From assembly GCA_916700875.1 (NCBI GenBank), contig CAKAKS010000068.1, positions 28,365,253 to 28,429,252 on the forward strand: a stretch of 64,000 nucleotides of DNA, written 5' to 3'. The DNA is from Sebastes aleutianus. Lineage: Eukaryota; Chordata; Actinopteri; Perciformes; Sebastidae. Below are positions 1-13,503 of this stretch, piece after piece. Numbering within the stretch: position 1 is the first letter of the stretch; each line of letters starts with the position of its first letter. The notes beneath the pieces are model-generated. The model was not told the DNA's origin. It worked only from the letters and a program-made list of their open reading frames with translations, and did no database searches. The translations under genes were made by a program, and so were the position numbers.

Positions 1-3000
1 AGTGCTAGGGATGTGTGTATATGTGCATAATTAGACTCCATCAAAGATAATGTTCATGTCATTGAGACAAGAGGTTAGATAGGTTATTGCTTGCACATCA
101 CTGAGCTACATTTGTAATTAAGGGATTGTGGGACTGAATTGAATGAATTCTCCCAAGGACTCATAATAGAGCGAGGTCTGATGCAGAGATTTTTGGACCT
201 GCTGTGTCGAGACTGCAGAGAGCCATCAGATGAAATGCGGAATACTGTGGCTCGGTAAATATTGCAACCCTTTGAGCGTGATAAAAGATGACAATGAGAC
301 AGGAGATACTTCATTATGAGTAAGGACGTGGACTTCTGCGGGCAGAGCAAACAAGGTGCTCATTAAAGCGGTACATGCACCACTTCACCCAAATGGTTTT
401 ATTTGTTGTTTGGCTGACATTGCCAAAGCAGAAAACAAGCAAAGTGTAACAATTACCACAATCGCAAATAATAGCCTAAATGAAACCGAGTGTGATTATT
501 AACCCTTTCTTTCATACACTTGGGGGGCAAATTCACAAAGAATGGATTGTAGCCATCAGATTTGATCTTTGTGAATTTTTGCAATGAAGCTCATTTGCAT
601 AGAAAAGGGCCAATTTTGCACCACATGTCTGCATATCACCTCATTTAAATACGTGCAAATAGCACAGGTGCACTGAGATGCGATTTGCTTGGCAGCGCAG
701 TAAGGGTGCATTTCACCCTTGAGGGTGCTTTGCAAATTTCACAGTGTTTTTTTTGTGTTATTTGTGCAGGTTTATCGGCCGTGCTATCCTTTTGTGAAGT
801 CACCCCTCAGCGTACAAAATATTAAGTGGCCGTTATCTTGAGTTACAGAATATTTTGTTGTGAGACTGTCCTCCCAAGAAAAAACGACAGTCAGTCGTTC
901 ACATGGAAGTGAAGAAACGGTTGTTATTGAAACCATGTTGATGATAGTAAACTATCCATTTAAATGGATATTAAACTATCCCTTTAACAAAGTAATCATT
1001 TTACCTCTGACCTTAACTTTGTAATGGTTTTAAAAGGTACAGACAGATGATGTAATCCTGCCAATAGGGGCATCAGATAAAAAAACACTAATGTGTCTAG
1101 TTTTAAAGGGCAGTTCTAAATGATTTTTTTTTTTTAATTTAATTTGGAGGACTTTTTCTTGTTTTATCTGAGCCTAAAAGTCCTCTAACTCATCTCCTTG
1201 TATCTGATGAAAAGATATTCCTCCATAAATCAATAAGCATTAATGGCTTTTACCTGAATTCCCCTCGTCAGTGTAATTCATCTAGAGAATATAATGTTAT
1301 ACTCTCACTGTATGCGTAGCATTTGGAAATAATATCGACTGATATCAGCTCTTTTCAGTCAGTGATGAAAACAAGAACAAACCAAACCAACACATCCATC
1401 ATGTGTCTCATTTCATGGCTGTATCATTAATAGTTTCCTTGGACCAAAGTCAACAAAGGCAGCATGGGAGACTTTGAAGATTTAAGGCGGACACGGTGTA
1501 TGATATTGTCGGCAGAGGCAGTGTGACATCCGATTACCTGTGTGAGACTGTGGGCAATGTTGTAGGTAGCACGCTATCTTGTAGGTCTTGTACTTTTTAT
1601 CAAAACACTTTTTGTTCAGCCTCTGCGTGGGCGCTGCTGTGAATATTGACTGTATAGCTCATTGCACTGGCTTGTGAGGCGAATGATCAGCAGAGCATGG
1701 AGGGACGGAGAGGAGAGCAGAGGAGAGGGGGATATTCAGCGGGATGGGGGGATGGAGAGAAGATGAAAGAGAAGAGTGAGGAAAAGTATAGTGTGTGAGC
1801 GTGAATGCACATGTGTGGGTACGGTACGTGCCACAGTGAGTCCAGTGTTTGCGCGACATGCATGTGCTGAGACCTGCAAGCATGTCGGTGTTGATCTCGT
1901 TAGATGGCTGGTTCTCAGCTTGAATCCGCCACTCCCTCCCCCCAGAATAGCTGCTAAAGGTGGTCGACTGCAGCACCTGGGATGTGGGAGGTCAGGAGAA
2001 TGGCAGCACCCTGTCGTGCACGATGAGGGAGGAAATGGAGCCGCTGGTCAAGCAAGGAATCCTTCACTGCATGCCTCCCGGACTACCAAAATAGTGGTCA
2101 GACAAGTATGAAAAATACATGCCCTCTGGCTGCCTCTGGTTTCCCATGACACACGCAGAGCTGGAAAGAGGAGGAACTGGTGGAAGTTATGCTATCCTCA
2201 GGGAAGAAGAGAGGAAAAGAAAGAACTTAAAAGACAATGGAGACGAGCAAGAGACGGAGAGAGAGAACAGAACAGTGCTTTAGTATGCAAATGGCCAGTT
2301 TCACTGCATGTTCAATCATTCTTATCATTAGTTATAGTAACTCCAGTAGTTAATTAATGTTCAATTATGCATTCGAGATCCTCTCACCTCTCTGGTGTAA
2401 TAGAGTTTGTCAGTCATTTAGCATTGCAGGGAGGACAACCACAGTGAACCTCAGACCCACTCAAGCACAGACACACACATCTGGATGTCTGAGGAGCTCG
2501 CAGTGACGCCGATGATTTAAATTCCAGTCATAAAGATGCCTTGATGTATTTACGATGCTGCACCCTGGCGGCTGAACGGACGAACGGCTGCGAATAGTGT
2601 CCTGTAACCAAAATAGCAATGGTTTAACTTCGCCAACACCTATTACCTGTCCATCAGCAGCCATGTTTACTGTGTCCTTGAGCAACATACTGAACCCTGA
2701 AAGTGTTCCGCCTAATAGCGTCAGCTAACTGTAAATGGTAAGCGATGAATCTACCACAACAGTTTCATTGCAACAAAGACATCTGTCCAAATGAATTGAT
2801 TTGGACCGCAGCCCACGCCCCTACGCTATATGATCCGGCTGAATATTGAAGTCGTAACCCTTTTATAACGGTGCTTGGCAGGGCAGCCTTTAAGAGGTTT
2901 GACGCTGAGTGCCCTTGACATCCCTCCTACGCCGGCCTCAGCTGTGTCGGCCGCGCTCCAAGACCGGGTTCAGGGCAGTCTCCCCTTGGACTGTCACCTT

Positions 3001-3346
3001 GTCTGGGAAGCTCACTCTGCCTGTTCTTCCCTGCGACTCTTTGTCTATCCATCTTCGGCTGTCGCTCTCTGTCTTCCTCTCCCTCATTTTCACTTTCATT
3101 GTCTCCTCCTCTTTCCATCATCCTCCCATCTCCACCTTCGGCAGAGGATGACAGTCACTTCAATTGTCCTTTCTGCACCTCATCTCGCTGTCTAGGGAGA
3201 GGCATGGAGCTAGAGAGCACAACACAACACACACATGCACACACACATATCTCTGACTCTCAGGAGGGAGTGCAGATACATAGGTGCATCAGTAGTGTAA
3301 CTTCTGTGCAGTAGGAGTGGGTGAGAAGATTAGGCAGGAGACACCC

Positions 3347-3350
3347 GCAC

Positions 3351-3384
<34 letters not shown>
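3347..3384. repeat. (CA)n microsatellite
   Basis: A nearly pure CA dinucleotide run interrupted by one ATAT. Confidence 0.9.
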
Positions 3385-3385
<1 letters not shown>

Positions 3386-4746
3386 TCATTGTGTGCCAAG
3401 CTGTCAGTGACAGAGAGTAGCTGACAAGCCTGCTGATTGTGGGAGTGAAGTGTAAGGTGGTGACAGGTTCTTGTCAGGGCATCCCAGGTCAACCCTCCCG
3501 CTCCGCGTCTCCAGCTGTGTGCAAGTGCGTGTGCGCGTTCGTGTGTGCACAATCACTTGAATACCAGCACTTTGGCAAAAGAAGACAGCTGCTCATCCGT
3601 CTCTCCGCAGGTCTCAGATCTGCTGACTGTCACTGGTCCCTTGTTTGTTTACAATCAGCATCATCAGCAGCTGGTCCGAAATCAGTCTGCTGTCACACGG
3701 TGCGCATAACATCATGAGCACAGCTTGCCCTGTGTCTGCCCAGCCTCATTAGGTGTAGTCACCGCTGGGCTGGCTGAACGCTGGAGCTCACACAGAAACT
3801 CAGCACTTTTTTTCCCCGGCCCATAAGCACTTTTTCGAGAGCCCCGAGTCACACAGCCCTTCAGGGAGACAGTAGCCTGAAGGAGAAGTGAACTCATGAT
3901 TTTTAAGGTTTCTGGTTTGAATCCCTGCACAAGGCAAAGAGATGGAAGCAGGGGAGGAGAATGGAGAGACATGGTCTTCTCTCTATTTTACCTTCTCTTC
4001 ACATGCCCTTGAGAAAGCCCTTCTAATTAGACGGTGGTACTGGGCAGCTCCCATGTACAGTGTGACAGGAAAGTGTAGAGATGTAACAAAGGCTTCCAAA
4101 CAGGGTGAATAATATGCTATGGACTCACCAGAGATAAACTTAAGTGATCACCTATGGGAGTGATGTGTTAAAACCCTGAGACACCAAGCCAGCGGCCAGT
4201 TTGGGGCCGTCTATCGCCCTAGTTTTTGCAGTGTGTCTCGCACTGTCAGCTCTAGTCTGCCCGTGTCTGAGTTTTTTTGGCCGAGTCATCGTGTTGAATC
4301 GGCGACGAAGCCCATCAGTGAGAGAAATCACTCTGAGCCGAGTAATGACTGCTGTTAACAACATTCACTGTAGCCTGTAGGTCTTTGAAAAAGACACTCT
4401 GCCTGGTAGCCTAAACAGAAGACTATAAAACTTGCAAATAGAAAGAAACTAACATTATTGCTAATTGCTAATTGCCAATAAAGTTAGCTTAAGACTTTTT
4501 CCTTTAATTGTAACCGTCTGTGTGTGGGCATTGTAACCCTAATTGGGACATTGTGTTAATAGGTATTCTTCCTACTTCTGTGGTAAAAAAGGAGTATCTC
4601 GACTGCTGTTGGGGGGGAAATGAAGGAGAATGAAGTTGTTAAGAATAAAGTCATGATTTTGAGGGGGAGGGAAAAAAGGTATAATATTGCAAGAATTTGC
4701 AAGAACAGTTAAAGAATAAAAGTCCTGGGAATTAATAAGTAACAAT

Positions 4747-4809
<63 letters not shown>
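4747..4809. repeat. (TAA)n microsatellite
   Basis: About 20 uninterrupted copies of the trinucleotide TAA inside an AT-rich stretch of the lsamp intron. Confidence 0.95.
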
Positions 4810-6430
4810 TTTTAAATAACGACTTACTACAAGTTATCAAGTCTTAATATGACAAGAAAAATGTTTATGGGAAAAAAATGTATACCACATAATAATAATT
4901 ATAATATATTGTGTGTATATAAGTACGCAGAAAATGTTTTAGTAAGTATTAAACTCTATTGTCATAATATTATTACCTTTTGTCTTGTAAAATTATGACT
5001 TAACTGACATACAATTCTTGAGATTACTGCTTTATTCTCACAACATTGCAACTAATTTCTCAAAATCTTACAACGTTTTCAGATATTTTTTCCCAAGAGT
5101 GATCCTAATGCTCTGTCATGATATGGGGACTGAAACTAGTAAAGCTCTGTAACAATAGGGTATTGTAAAACAGTTCAATGTCATGTGTCAGTTCGGCTAC
5201 AGAAAAATGTAGATATCTTTTCGCAGGAGACAAGTGATTTACAGCCGATTATGCAGTTCAGTAACTAAATAAAACGGATAGAGTCGTGGACGTGTGGAGT
5301 GATGAGTGCACATGACGAGGGTAGAGCCTTGTTCCCACTGGCAACACATCTCTTTTATCACATGCACACACACACACGCATACACACACATCCCTGTACT
5401 TCTATCTTCTATCACCGTCTGACATCGAAGCCTGAATCCCCGAAGCCAAACCTCAAGCCTTACGTGCAGAGATGCAATATAGTTATGAGGTTATCTCTCT
5501 GTCAGTGTCAGGTTCTGACATGAAGAACTGTTTGGGAGTCTATGAATGATGCTATCGTGTGTTTGTATGAGTCTTTGCATGCACTCGTGTGTTGGTGTGT
5601 GCATGACAGAGACAAAGTAAAGGAGAGAAACAGTGATAGAAGGGTAAACCGTGATTGCCTGACCTTGCTATCCTTGCTCAACACAAAGCCTCTTGTCCCG
5701 TGGCAAACACAAGCCCATTGAATCCATCCAGACAGTAATGAGAAGTCTTCCCACAACAATAAGCTGGATCCATTTATCAGCCAAGTGTAAGAGAAAGCGG
5801 ACAACCCAACTACCCTTCATGGGAATTCAATCACTAAACCCTATTCTGTTTTATCAACAATTAATCTCCTTTTAGAACCTCACACTTGAACAGGACAAAC
5901 AACGGTAGCTATACAGCGCCGTACAATGTGCGGCCACACAGAGAGAAACCACACCGACGCTTCCTCAACAAAGGCATGTGAGGAGTCGAAGAAGAAGAAG
6001 GAGAGAGTGTGAAAATGAGATAGAGAGAGAGGAATGACAGCGTTGAGAAAAACAGACGGCTGCACCGCTCCGCTGTGCGTATCATTTCCTCGGCTCAAGA
6101 AGCGGCAAATAAACAGCCGTCTTGTTTTTGGCTCCAACACCTGTGTTATTTCTGCACCGCCAGCAGCAGTGGCAGCAAATGGCTGGTGAATAGAAGTGGA
6201 AGTTCTCCTTTTGTCCTCAGACTGCTGAAAAGATATTGTTCATGTAGGAATTCCTCTTAGACATACAGAATTAATGCCAAATGTAATAAGACATTAGAAT
6301 CCAGGCAATATAACACAGCGCATTAACAAGAGGAGTCTCACAAGGATATTTTTGCTGCTTTCATTACATAGGATTTAAGACATTTCAGGTTGCAATTGAT
6401 TTTAATGTTGTAAAACTGACATAGTGAAAT

Positions 6431-7170
6431 CCAGCCCCGTCTCCTAAAAAATACATTACCATTAGGGCCTTCAAAGCTAACGCGATAATAACGCGTTCAA
6501 TTTCGTCGAGGAAAAACTGGCATGGCCATTTTCAAAGGGGTCCCTTGACCTCTGACCTCTAGATATGGGAATGAAAATGGGTTCTATGGGTACCCACAAG
6601 TCTCCCCTTTACAGACATGCCCACTTTATGATAATCACATGCAGTTTGGGGCAAGTCATAGTCAAGTCAGCACACTGACACACTGACAGCTGTTGTTGCC
6701 TGTTAGGCTAGAGTTTGCCATGTTATGATTTGAGCATATTGTTTATGCTAAATGCAGTACCTGTGAGGGTTTCTGGACAATATTTGTCACTGTTTTGTGT
6801 TGTTAATTGGTTTCACAATAATAAATATATACATACATTTGCATTAAGCAAGCATATTTGCCCCCATGTTGTTTACTCCCATGTTGAACAGATAAAAAAT
6901 TTACGATTAATTTGCGATTAATCGCGATTAACTGTAGACAATCGTGATTAATTATTTTAATTGATTGACAGCCCTATTTTTTACTAAACCTAAACAAGTA
7001 GTTTTGTTGCATTTTCATTTTGTTTTGATTCAATTTACAACGTTAATCGCGTCTTTAAAATTGTTTAAAACTGCGACCGTAATCCGTGAGAAAATATGTT
7101 TCCCTCAAAATGCATTTTGGTTATGCAGTTTAGTTGTATGCAAACGTAATTTTGTGGGAGACAGGGTTGG
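6431..7170. mobile_element. Inverted-repeat DNA element with a nested second element
   Basis: The left end reads CCAGCCCCGTCTCCTAAAAA. The right end ends in GGGAGACAGGGTTGG, whose reverse complement matches the left end, and the match continues inward with mismatches through the ATTACATT and AAATGCATT blocks. A TGAAAT hexamer lies immediately outside both ends and is a likely target-site duplication. No transposase-like reading frame is visible, so this is a non-autonomous element. A related copy sits at 10551-10832. Confidence 0.65.
6463..6976. mobile_element. Nested TAGGGC-ended element, copy 1
   Basis: It starts TAGGGCCTTCAAAG and ends with ATTGACAGCCCTA, so the ends are inverted copies of a TAGGGCTGTCAA-like terminus, a form typical of hAT-type non-autonomous elements. 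It lies wholly inside the element at 6431-7170. A second copy at 14961-15584 shares long blocks, for example the stretch around GGCCATTTTCAAAGGGGTCC and the ACACTGACACACTGACAGCT block. The family name is inferred from the termini only. Confidence 0.65.
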
Positions 7171-9309
7171 TGAAATTCCATGTTTTTGAACTTTGAGTCC
7201 AGTATCCCTTTAAGATAGCAGTATTGAGCCTTGATGATAGATATTTGCATTGCATGGTCTGTTTGGTTTTGGCATTACGCTGTCAATAGAGTCATAAGTG
7301 AGCTAAAGATTCATTTAGTTTCTGAGCTCAGTCCTCTTTCATCATCTCCACCGGGAGGAATGTGTGGATGAGGATAGTTACTCTGCAATTATGTGTTGAC
7401 CCATCATTTAAATCACACCGACTCCTGACAGGAAGATAGCTGCCATGTGGCTGTGTTAGATAAAGCCTGGACCAACTGTCCAAACACAAATGCACACATG
7501 CTCAAACACACACACACACACAGATGAAAGTCCAGAATGGGAGTGGCGGGTATGTGTTCATATACATATACTATCACACTCATGCAGACAAAAGAAAATA
7601 AATGTCGCAGGGTCTTTTATGCTACTCGACTCTGAAGTTTCTCAAATCAGCTGCTTAACATAAATTAGCATTTGCAAAATAAATGTAATGTTTCTCACTG
7701 TGGTAAAGTGATGAAAGCTGATGAATGATGCATGAGGATATGCAAATGAGCACCATCCAGTTGCCAGCTGAAGTTGCTGGTTTGTGATTCACATTCTTCA
7801 CCCTCTCTGTCTCTCTCTCTTTCCCTCCCCTCTCTGGGAGGTGGGGGGCAATGTATGCATGCATGGACCTACAGAATGCCACTGTTGTCCCTCACTCCTA
7901 CAGACTAGTTTTAATTGACATGGAAAACTTGTAGTTATTCTCACAAACTTAAAATCGCCAGTGCAATGCAAATCAGTATCCAGCAGGCATTTGTAGAAGT
8001 GTTCTTCTTCCAGGCCCCTCAACGCTTCCCAACTCGCTTACAAAAGCCTGCTGTTGCATATCCCAAAGGCTGCAGGGCTTTCAACAGTATAATGTGGGGG
8101 AAAATGTTGCAATTATAGGCACTGTCTTTTCAGCATGGGTAGCACCAGGCTGCTTGGCAAATTAGTGGATGGCAATTTGAGCTCGGTGTCCAAGAAGGTG
8201 TGAAAGGTGGGTTTAAAGAGCAGTTTAAAAAAATAAAATGAACAATAATTGATGCGCTGTCACTGCTCAGCTTTGAACATGTGGTATTCACTACATGTTT
8301 TGCATTTTGGACAGTCAAAAAAACGTTGACTTTTTCATCTGGTTTTTCAACATATTTCATAAGGTTTCAAATAATAATTGTGAAGTGCTTCATTTAGCTG
8401 TAGGCAGCTGCATTGCAGCTTACTGTATAACTTAATTATTCGCAGATGTTTCCTGTAATTCTCAGTTATTACATGATTTATCCTTTTGGAGCAGAGTGAT
8501 TTTTCCATGTATCTCTGACTCTAAAGGGTTAAACTCACAGTATTTCAAACTCCCACATGGGAGGTATTACTTTTCAACAGCTCCTAAAACAATGCTTTTT
8601 AAATAATCAGAGAACAATCACAAAGCATCTCAGCCAAGCTAATTTAATTTCTTTCTTTTTTTGCGGGTTGGGTTTACATTTCTCTGTGATAGTCATGGAA
8701 TAGTTTCGTTCTAAAAGTAGATATGCAGTCACTAAAATGAAGGAAAAAAATGTCACAAGCACAAAATTGGAACAAATTACGACACTTATCAATTTCATTG
8801 CATACTGATAGCCCAGTGGTGACACAGTAGAGCGTTTACATTTTATAGAGAGATGAGCTCAAGTTTATATGGATGCTTTATCTGCCGAAACTCGACAGTT
8901 CAGTGGTCCAAAACACCTTCTGTGACCACGAGTTTCTATTCCAGTATTCTCTCAGAGCAGAAAATAGACTGCATTTTGCCACCTATTTCCTCTGTGGTCC
9001 TCATTGTGGATTCTGTTGTTAGAGTAGCTCAAGGCTACTGACACTTGTGTGCCCCCGCTCCCCCCCCCCAACTCCAAGTATACCAGGAGAAAAGTCTGAG
9101 AACAAACGCTTGCAACATGGAAATATAATCAAAAGACGTACAACAAACGTAGTGTGGTTTGGCAGGGGTTCAAACTCTGACCTGCATCCACAGATTTACA
9201 GGTGGAGGAGGCAGCACAGATGTCTGTGTACTTATGTGAATGTGTGAACGAGAAAAAGAGAGAGAGAGAATGGGTCTACTGCCAAAAAAGCCACTTTCAA
9301 AGTCAAAAA

Positions 9310-9708
9310 TATCTATCTATCTTTAGTTCTATCTATCGTTCTATCTATCGCTCTATCAAACTATATTGTTCTATCATTCTATTGTTCAATCTATCAATCT
9401 ATTGATCTATCTTCTATTATTCTATGCATCATCCTATTGATGTATCGATCTATCATTCTATCTATCGTTCTATCTATCTATCATTCTATCGATCGATCTA
9501 TGTATTGTTCTATTGTTCTATTATTCAATCTATCTTTTTAATCTATCTCTCTATCGTTCTATAGATCTATCTATCATTCTATGTATTGTTCTACTGATCG
9601 ATCGATCTATCGTTCCATCGATTGATCTATCTATTTATCGATTGATCTAACGTTCTATCGATCCATCCATCTATCATTCTATCTATCATTCTATCTATCT
9701 AGCTATCA
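9310..9708. repeat. Imperfect (CTAT)n / (GATA)n array
   Basis: About 400 bases of CTAT-type tetranucleotides with many single-base variants (CTATCGTT, CTATCATT, CTATTGTT), so this is an old, diverged GATA-class array. Confidence 0.9.
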
Positions 9709-10375
9709 GCTTAATGATTAATTGTTCACCAAAATTGCAATTCAAAAGCGCACAATTTATAAATTGCAGGAGTCACTATTGTAATTAACTAATTTACATG
9801 ATTAACATTGAAAGTTTAAGGTAAATTGGCAACTGTTGGTTTCACCAGCTATAATGACGATTGTTGCAGATATACTGTATTTACAGCTAATTAATGTTAA
9901 CTCCGTGAGATCTATATAATTCTTAATGTTTACAAAAATAGAGTGTATTGTGTGTTCTTGAGGTTAAAAAAAAATAGCGGGAAGTGAACAGAGTTGTTTG
10001 AATCTCCCAGTGAAACTGACGACTCATTATATCATCATTTAAAGCATTTCACCTTAAAAGCTCTGACTGGAGACCTCCGGCATTCGGGGCTGTAAAGCAA
10101 ATCATCAGTGAAGCTAATGGCAGCTCATTAGCTTAAGCTGCACATTGCTGTCAGCTGTATCATTAAAGGTCAGTCTGACATCAACATTGTCAGATATTAC
10201 CAGCAGTTTGTCATTATTACCATAACTGGCCATCTATATACAATAGCTGTTATAAATAAACAGAATGTCGTGATTTTTAGTAATTATAATAATTTCTCTG
10301 ATGTAATATATGCAATAAATATGTGATTAATCTTTAGCCATGATTGTGATGTTGCTGTGGGAATAGCACTGACTG

Positions 10376-11035
10376 AAATATTTCAGCATCTATTGGATGT
10401 ATTGCCATGAAATTTTGTACAGATATTCACAGTCCCCAGAGGATGAACTCTACTGACGTTGTTGATCAACTGACCTTTCCTCTAGCGCCACCACCAGGTT
10501 GATATTTTGAACCACTAAACGGATTGCCATGAAATTTGGCACAGATATTCCAGCCCTGTCTCCTAAAAATTACATTCCCATGCAGCTAAAATGCATTCTG
10601 AATTACTTTTGGAAGGAAATATATTTTGTCGTGGATTATATTTATCTGCGGACGGCCGCAACAAGTGATGTAGTAAAACGAGCGACTTCCCCAGGAGACT
10701 GCTGTTCCTGTCCCGTGTGAAACTAAAAGTCAACGTTCACTTACGTAGTCATTTTTTTTAACCCAAACCATGATGTTTTTTTTTACTAAACCTAACCCAG
10801 TAGTTTTGTTTCCTAAAGTAAGACAGAGTTGAATATTCACGGTGCCCAGAGGACGAATACTAATGACTTTGGTGATCCCCTGATTTTTAATCTAGCGTCA
10901 TTATCAGGTCAAATTTTTGGTTTGTCCAAGATTGGTTTATTACCAAATACCTTCAAAATTAATATCAGCTAATCATATCAAGCAATGTGAGCATGCTAGC
11001 ACAGATGGTAAACATTATGCCTGCTAAACATGCCA
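10376..11035. repeat. Dispersed repeat with internal duplication, split by an insertion
   Basis: The phrase GCCATGAAATTTTGTACAGA recurs near 10527 as GCCATGAAATTTGGCACAGA. A CCCAGAGGA-GAA-ACT-TGA block and a CTAGCG-CA block also occur twice, either side of an insertion at 10551-10832. The tail has repeated GCTAGCAC and CATGCTAGC words. I recognise this as a common fish interspersed repeat but cannot assign its class. Confidence 0.6.
10551..10832. mobile_element. Inverted-repeat element inserted in a dispersed repeat
   Basis: The left end CAGCCCTGTCTCCTAAAAAT matches the left end of the element at 6431. The right end carries AGACAGAGTTG, the diverged inverse. ATATTC occurs directly outside each end (10545-10550 and 10833-10838), and joining the flanks restores the host repeat phrase CAGATATTCAC, which supports a genuine insertion with a 6-bp duplication. 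Confidence 0.65.
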
Positions 11036-11902
11036 AAGTTTATCTGGAAAAAAATATATATTTGAAAAATAAATAATACTCTTTCCTTGTCCTTCCCTTA
11101 CTTGATCGACTCGTTCCCTCTCTGCCACCAACTCCCCCTCCTTTCTCCAGATTAGCATAGAAATGTGGTTATATAGTAAAGTGAAATGCCAGGATTCATG
11201 GGGCTTTTCTAATGTGCACATTTTCAATCAGTCACCGCTTTCAACGCTCCCTGAAAACCTTCAAGGAAATGTGTCTTCATCCCAGTTCATGCATGCAGGC
11301 GTCATGCTCACCATAGAGACATTACGCCTCTGCACACACAGGCGTGGGCACATGTGCATACACATGTACACATATACTGTACACACACACTCTAATCAAT
11401 TCCCCCTAGACAAGATTAACCAATCTGTCTTCATTACGCTTCATTAAACAGATAACGTGAAGCACACACTTCTCGTGCAGGAAGCTGTATTCTCCTGTGG
11501 GCACGGACAAAGATGCATGAAATGCAATTGTTTCTTTAGACAATGCATCATGTTCCATTCATCCTTCATGATTGGGTTGCTCTCTAAACATACCAGGTGA
11601 GATTACTGGCCGTTAATTGCTGCACTTCAATAAAATAGTCGACACGCTTCCTCTCATCTCTCATTTGAATTCTTCTCTCTTCTGTATTCTTCGATCTTTG
11701 CAGTCACCTGGTTTTTCAGCACCAAACCAAAGCACTGAAGAAGAGATGGAGCTTCAATAGAATTTCCATGGCAACAGATTTTTCAATCATACCTCTCGAA
11801 TCACGTTAATCTGGCAGTTGGTCCAGGGAGAGCTGAATATGGTCTGGCTTTGATCATGCGCCCACTGATCTTTCAATCAATATGAAATAATACTGTACGA
11901 GC

Positions 11903-11940
11903 TGACTTCCATCTCCATCGCATGATGGAGATGGAAGTCA
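11903..11940. repeat. Perfect hairpin, 17-bp stem and 4-base loop
   Basis: TGACTTCCATCTCCATC (11903-11919), loop GCAT, then its exact reverse complement at 11924-11940. No mismatch occurs in the stem and pairing stops sharply outside it. The surrounding intron shows no other inverted-repeat homology, so it does not look like part of a longer foldback element. Confidence 0.9.
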
Positions 11941-13503
11941 CTTGATATGGATCATTTAGTTATACTTCTCTTTCTGTCTCAAACATTGAGGCCAGACTTT
12001 GTTTTATAGATATTTGGCATTTGAGCTTCAGGCATGTATAAAAGTCAGACTGATGTTTTGTTGTTACCTGGCGATTTTGTGAGCATGAAATGGCACAGCA
12101 TTTATGTGCGTTCACCAAAGCAGAACAGCTGTTTTTTCAACTAACCTCCCATATCAGAGTCCCCCGAAGTTGCCGGTTCATTTCTCAGGTCGAGACGCTT
12201 CGGGTCTCACGGAGCCTGCAGCCCCTTCACTTGTAACATGAGCATGAACTTGCCCACAATAGAGACCACTGACATTTACTGTTGTTACAAACAGTGCATT
12301 TCTCCCCATTCACCCCAGAGACCTCCTCCGTGCAATGTATTTCCACCGCTAAGACTCCCATCATTCCTTATTTTCTTAGATTAAGGGAAGAATCAGTCGA
12401 TGTTATTGTAGTTATTACATTTGCTCAATCCTAGGAGACGCAGATAATTGTATCTTTTGGAGAAATATCCTGAGATTTGCTCTGTCGGCATACTGGCTAC
12501 AAGCAGATGATTCCTTATTAGGTTTCCAATTTGCAATTTCCAATCATTTCATTTCCCATCACGATGAAATGTATGTCAATTGGCTGTTCAAGTCAAATGA
12601 ACAAGCTGTACATCATTGTATTGTGTGCAAACACAGGGTATTATCATATGCCGCATTAATTATCACACCTCTTTCGAATGAATTGCTATGTCACACATTC
12701 ACCAAATTAATTAATTGTCACATTACAAATGATGATATCTCAGGGTCTTCGCACCAATGCTATCTTCAGATGTGTTAAAAAAGACGAAGTGCAATTAATA
12801 TGGCAGCACATTAAAGAGTTTGCCATTTTCCCTTCCTGACCCAGCCACAGATCTTTAATAAGACATAGCAGATATAGCAGATCTTTCCTAATGAGACGCC
12901 AAGACGCTGTGTTCTTTACATGGCTAATTAGCTGGATTGCTCATTAAACAATTAGTCTGATATCCGTCTGATAGTCTCCGTGGGTTTCTTCCAATCAGTT
13001 CAGATGTGTTGTCTGACATTTGCAGATACTATTCCTCTGTTAATTGTAGCTGTCAGACAAACAACTAATAAAAGTCCGCTTAACAAGTTGTTGAATATTA
13101 AATGCGCTTCCAGTTTAAGAGTCAATCTAAATCATTCAGTCGGAGTCTCGCGGCATGACCTGACTGTGGATTTGAATTAACTTAAGAGTACGGAAGCATG
13201 CTGTAGTTCAAATTGCTGCCTTATTTATTTAGCCTTTAACAAAAGTGAGTCTCAATGGATTTACATTTGTCTCCCACACTCCGATGTCGGAATTTGGAGG
13301 CCGTTGTCTGACAGTTATGTAACTTTACAAAACCACAAGCACACCTACTTCACACAGACCAGGAGCAGTTATACAACCCTGTATCATACCGAAGCGTGTA
13401 ATAGACTCGCCTGTCCACCAGATGATAGCCATTCAGTGTCATGTATTGCCTCGCCATGGCATGAATATTACACATGTGTATGAAGGTGCAGTAATAGCAG
13501 CAG

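Noticed and set aside
1944..2090. Exon-like stretch after CCCCCCAG with a frame containing QENGSTLSCTM, vaguely like the Ig2 start of an IgLON
   Set aside because: The Trp-Arg-His region and a donor are missing, the frame starts with stops nearby, and it does not phase with the exon at 14091. Probably chance.
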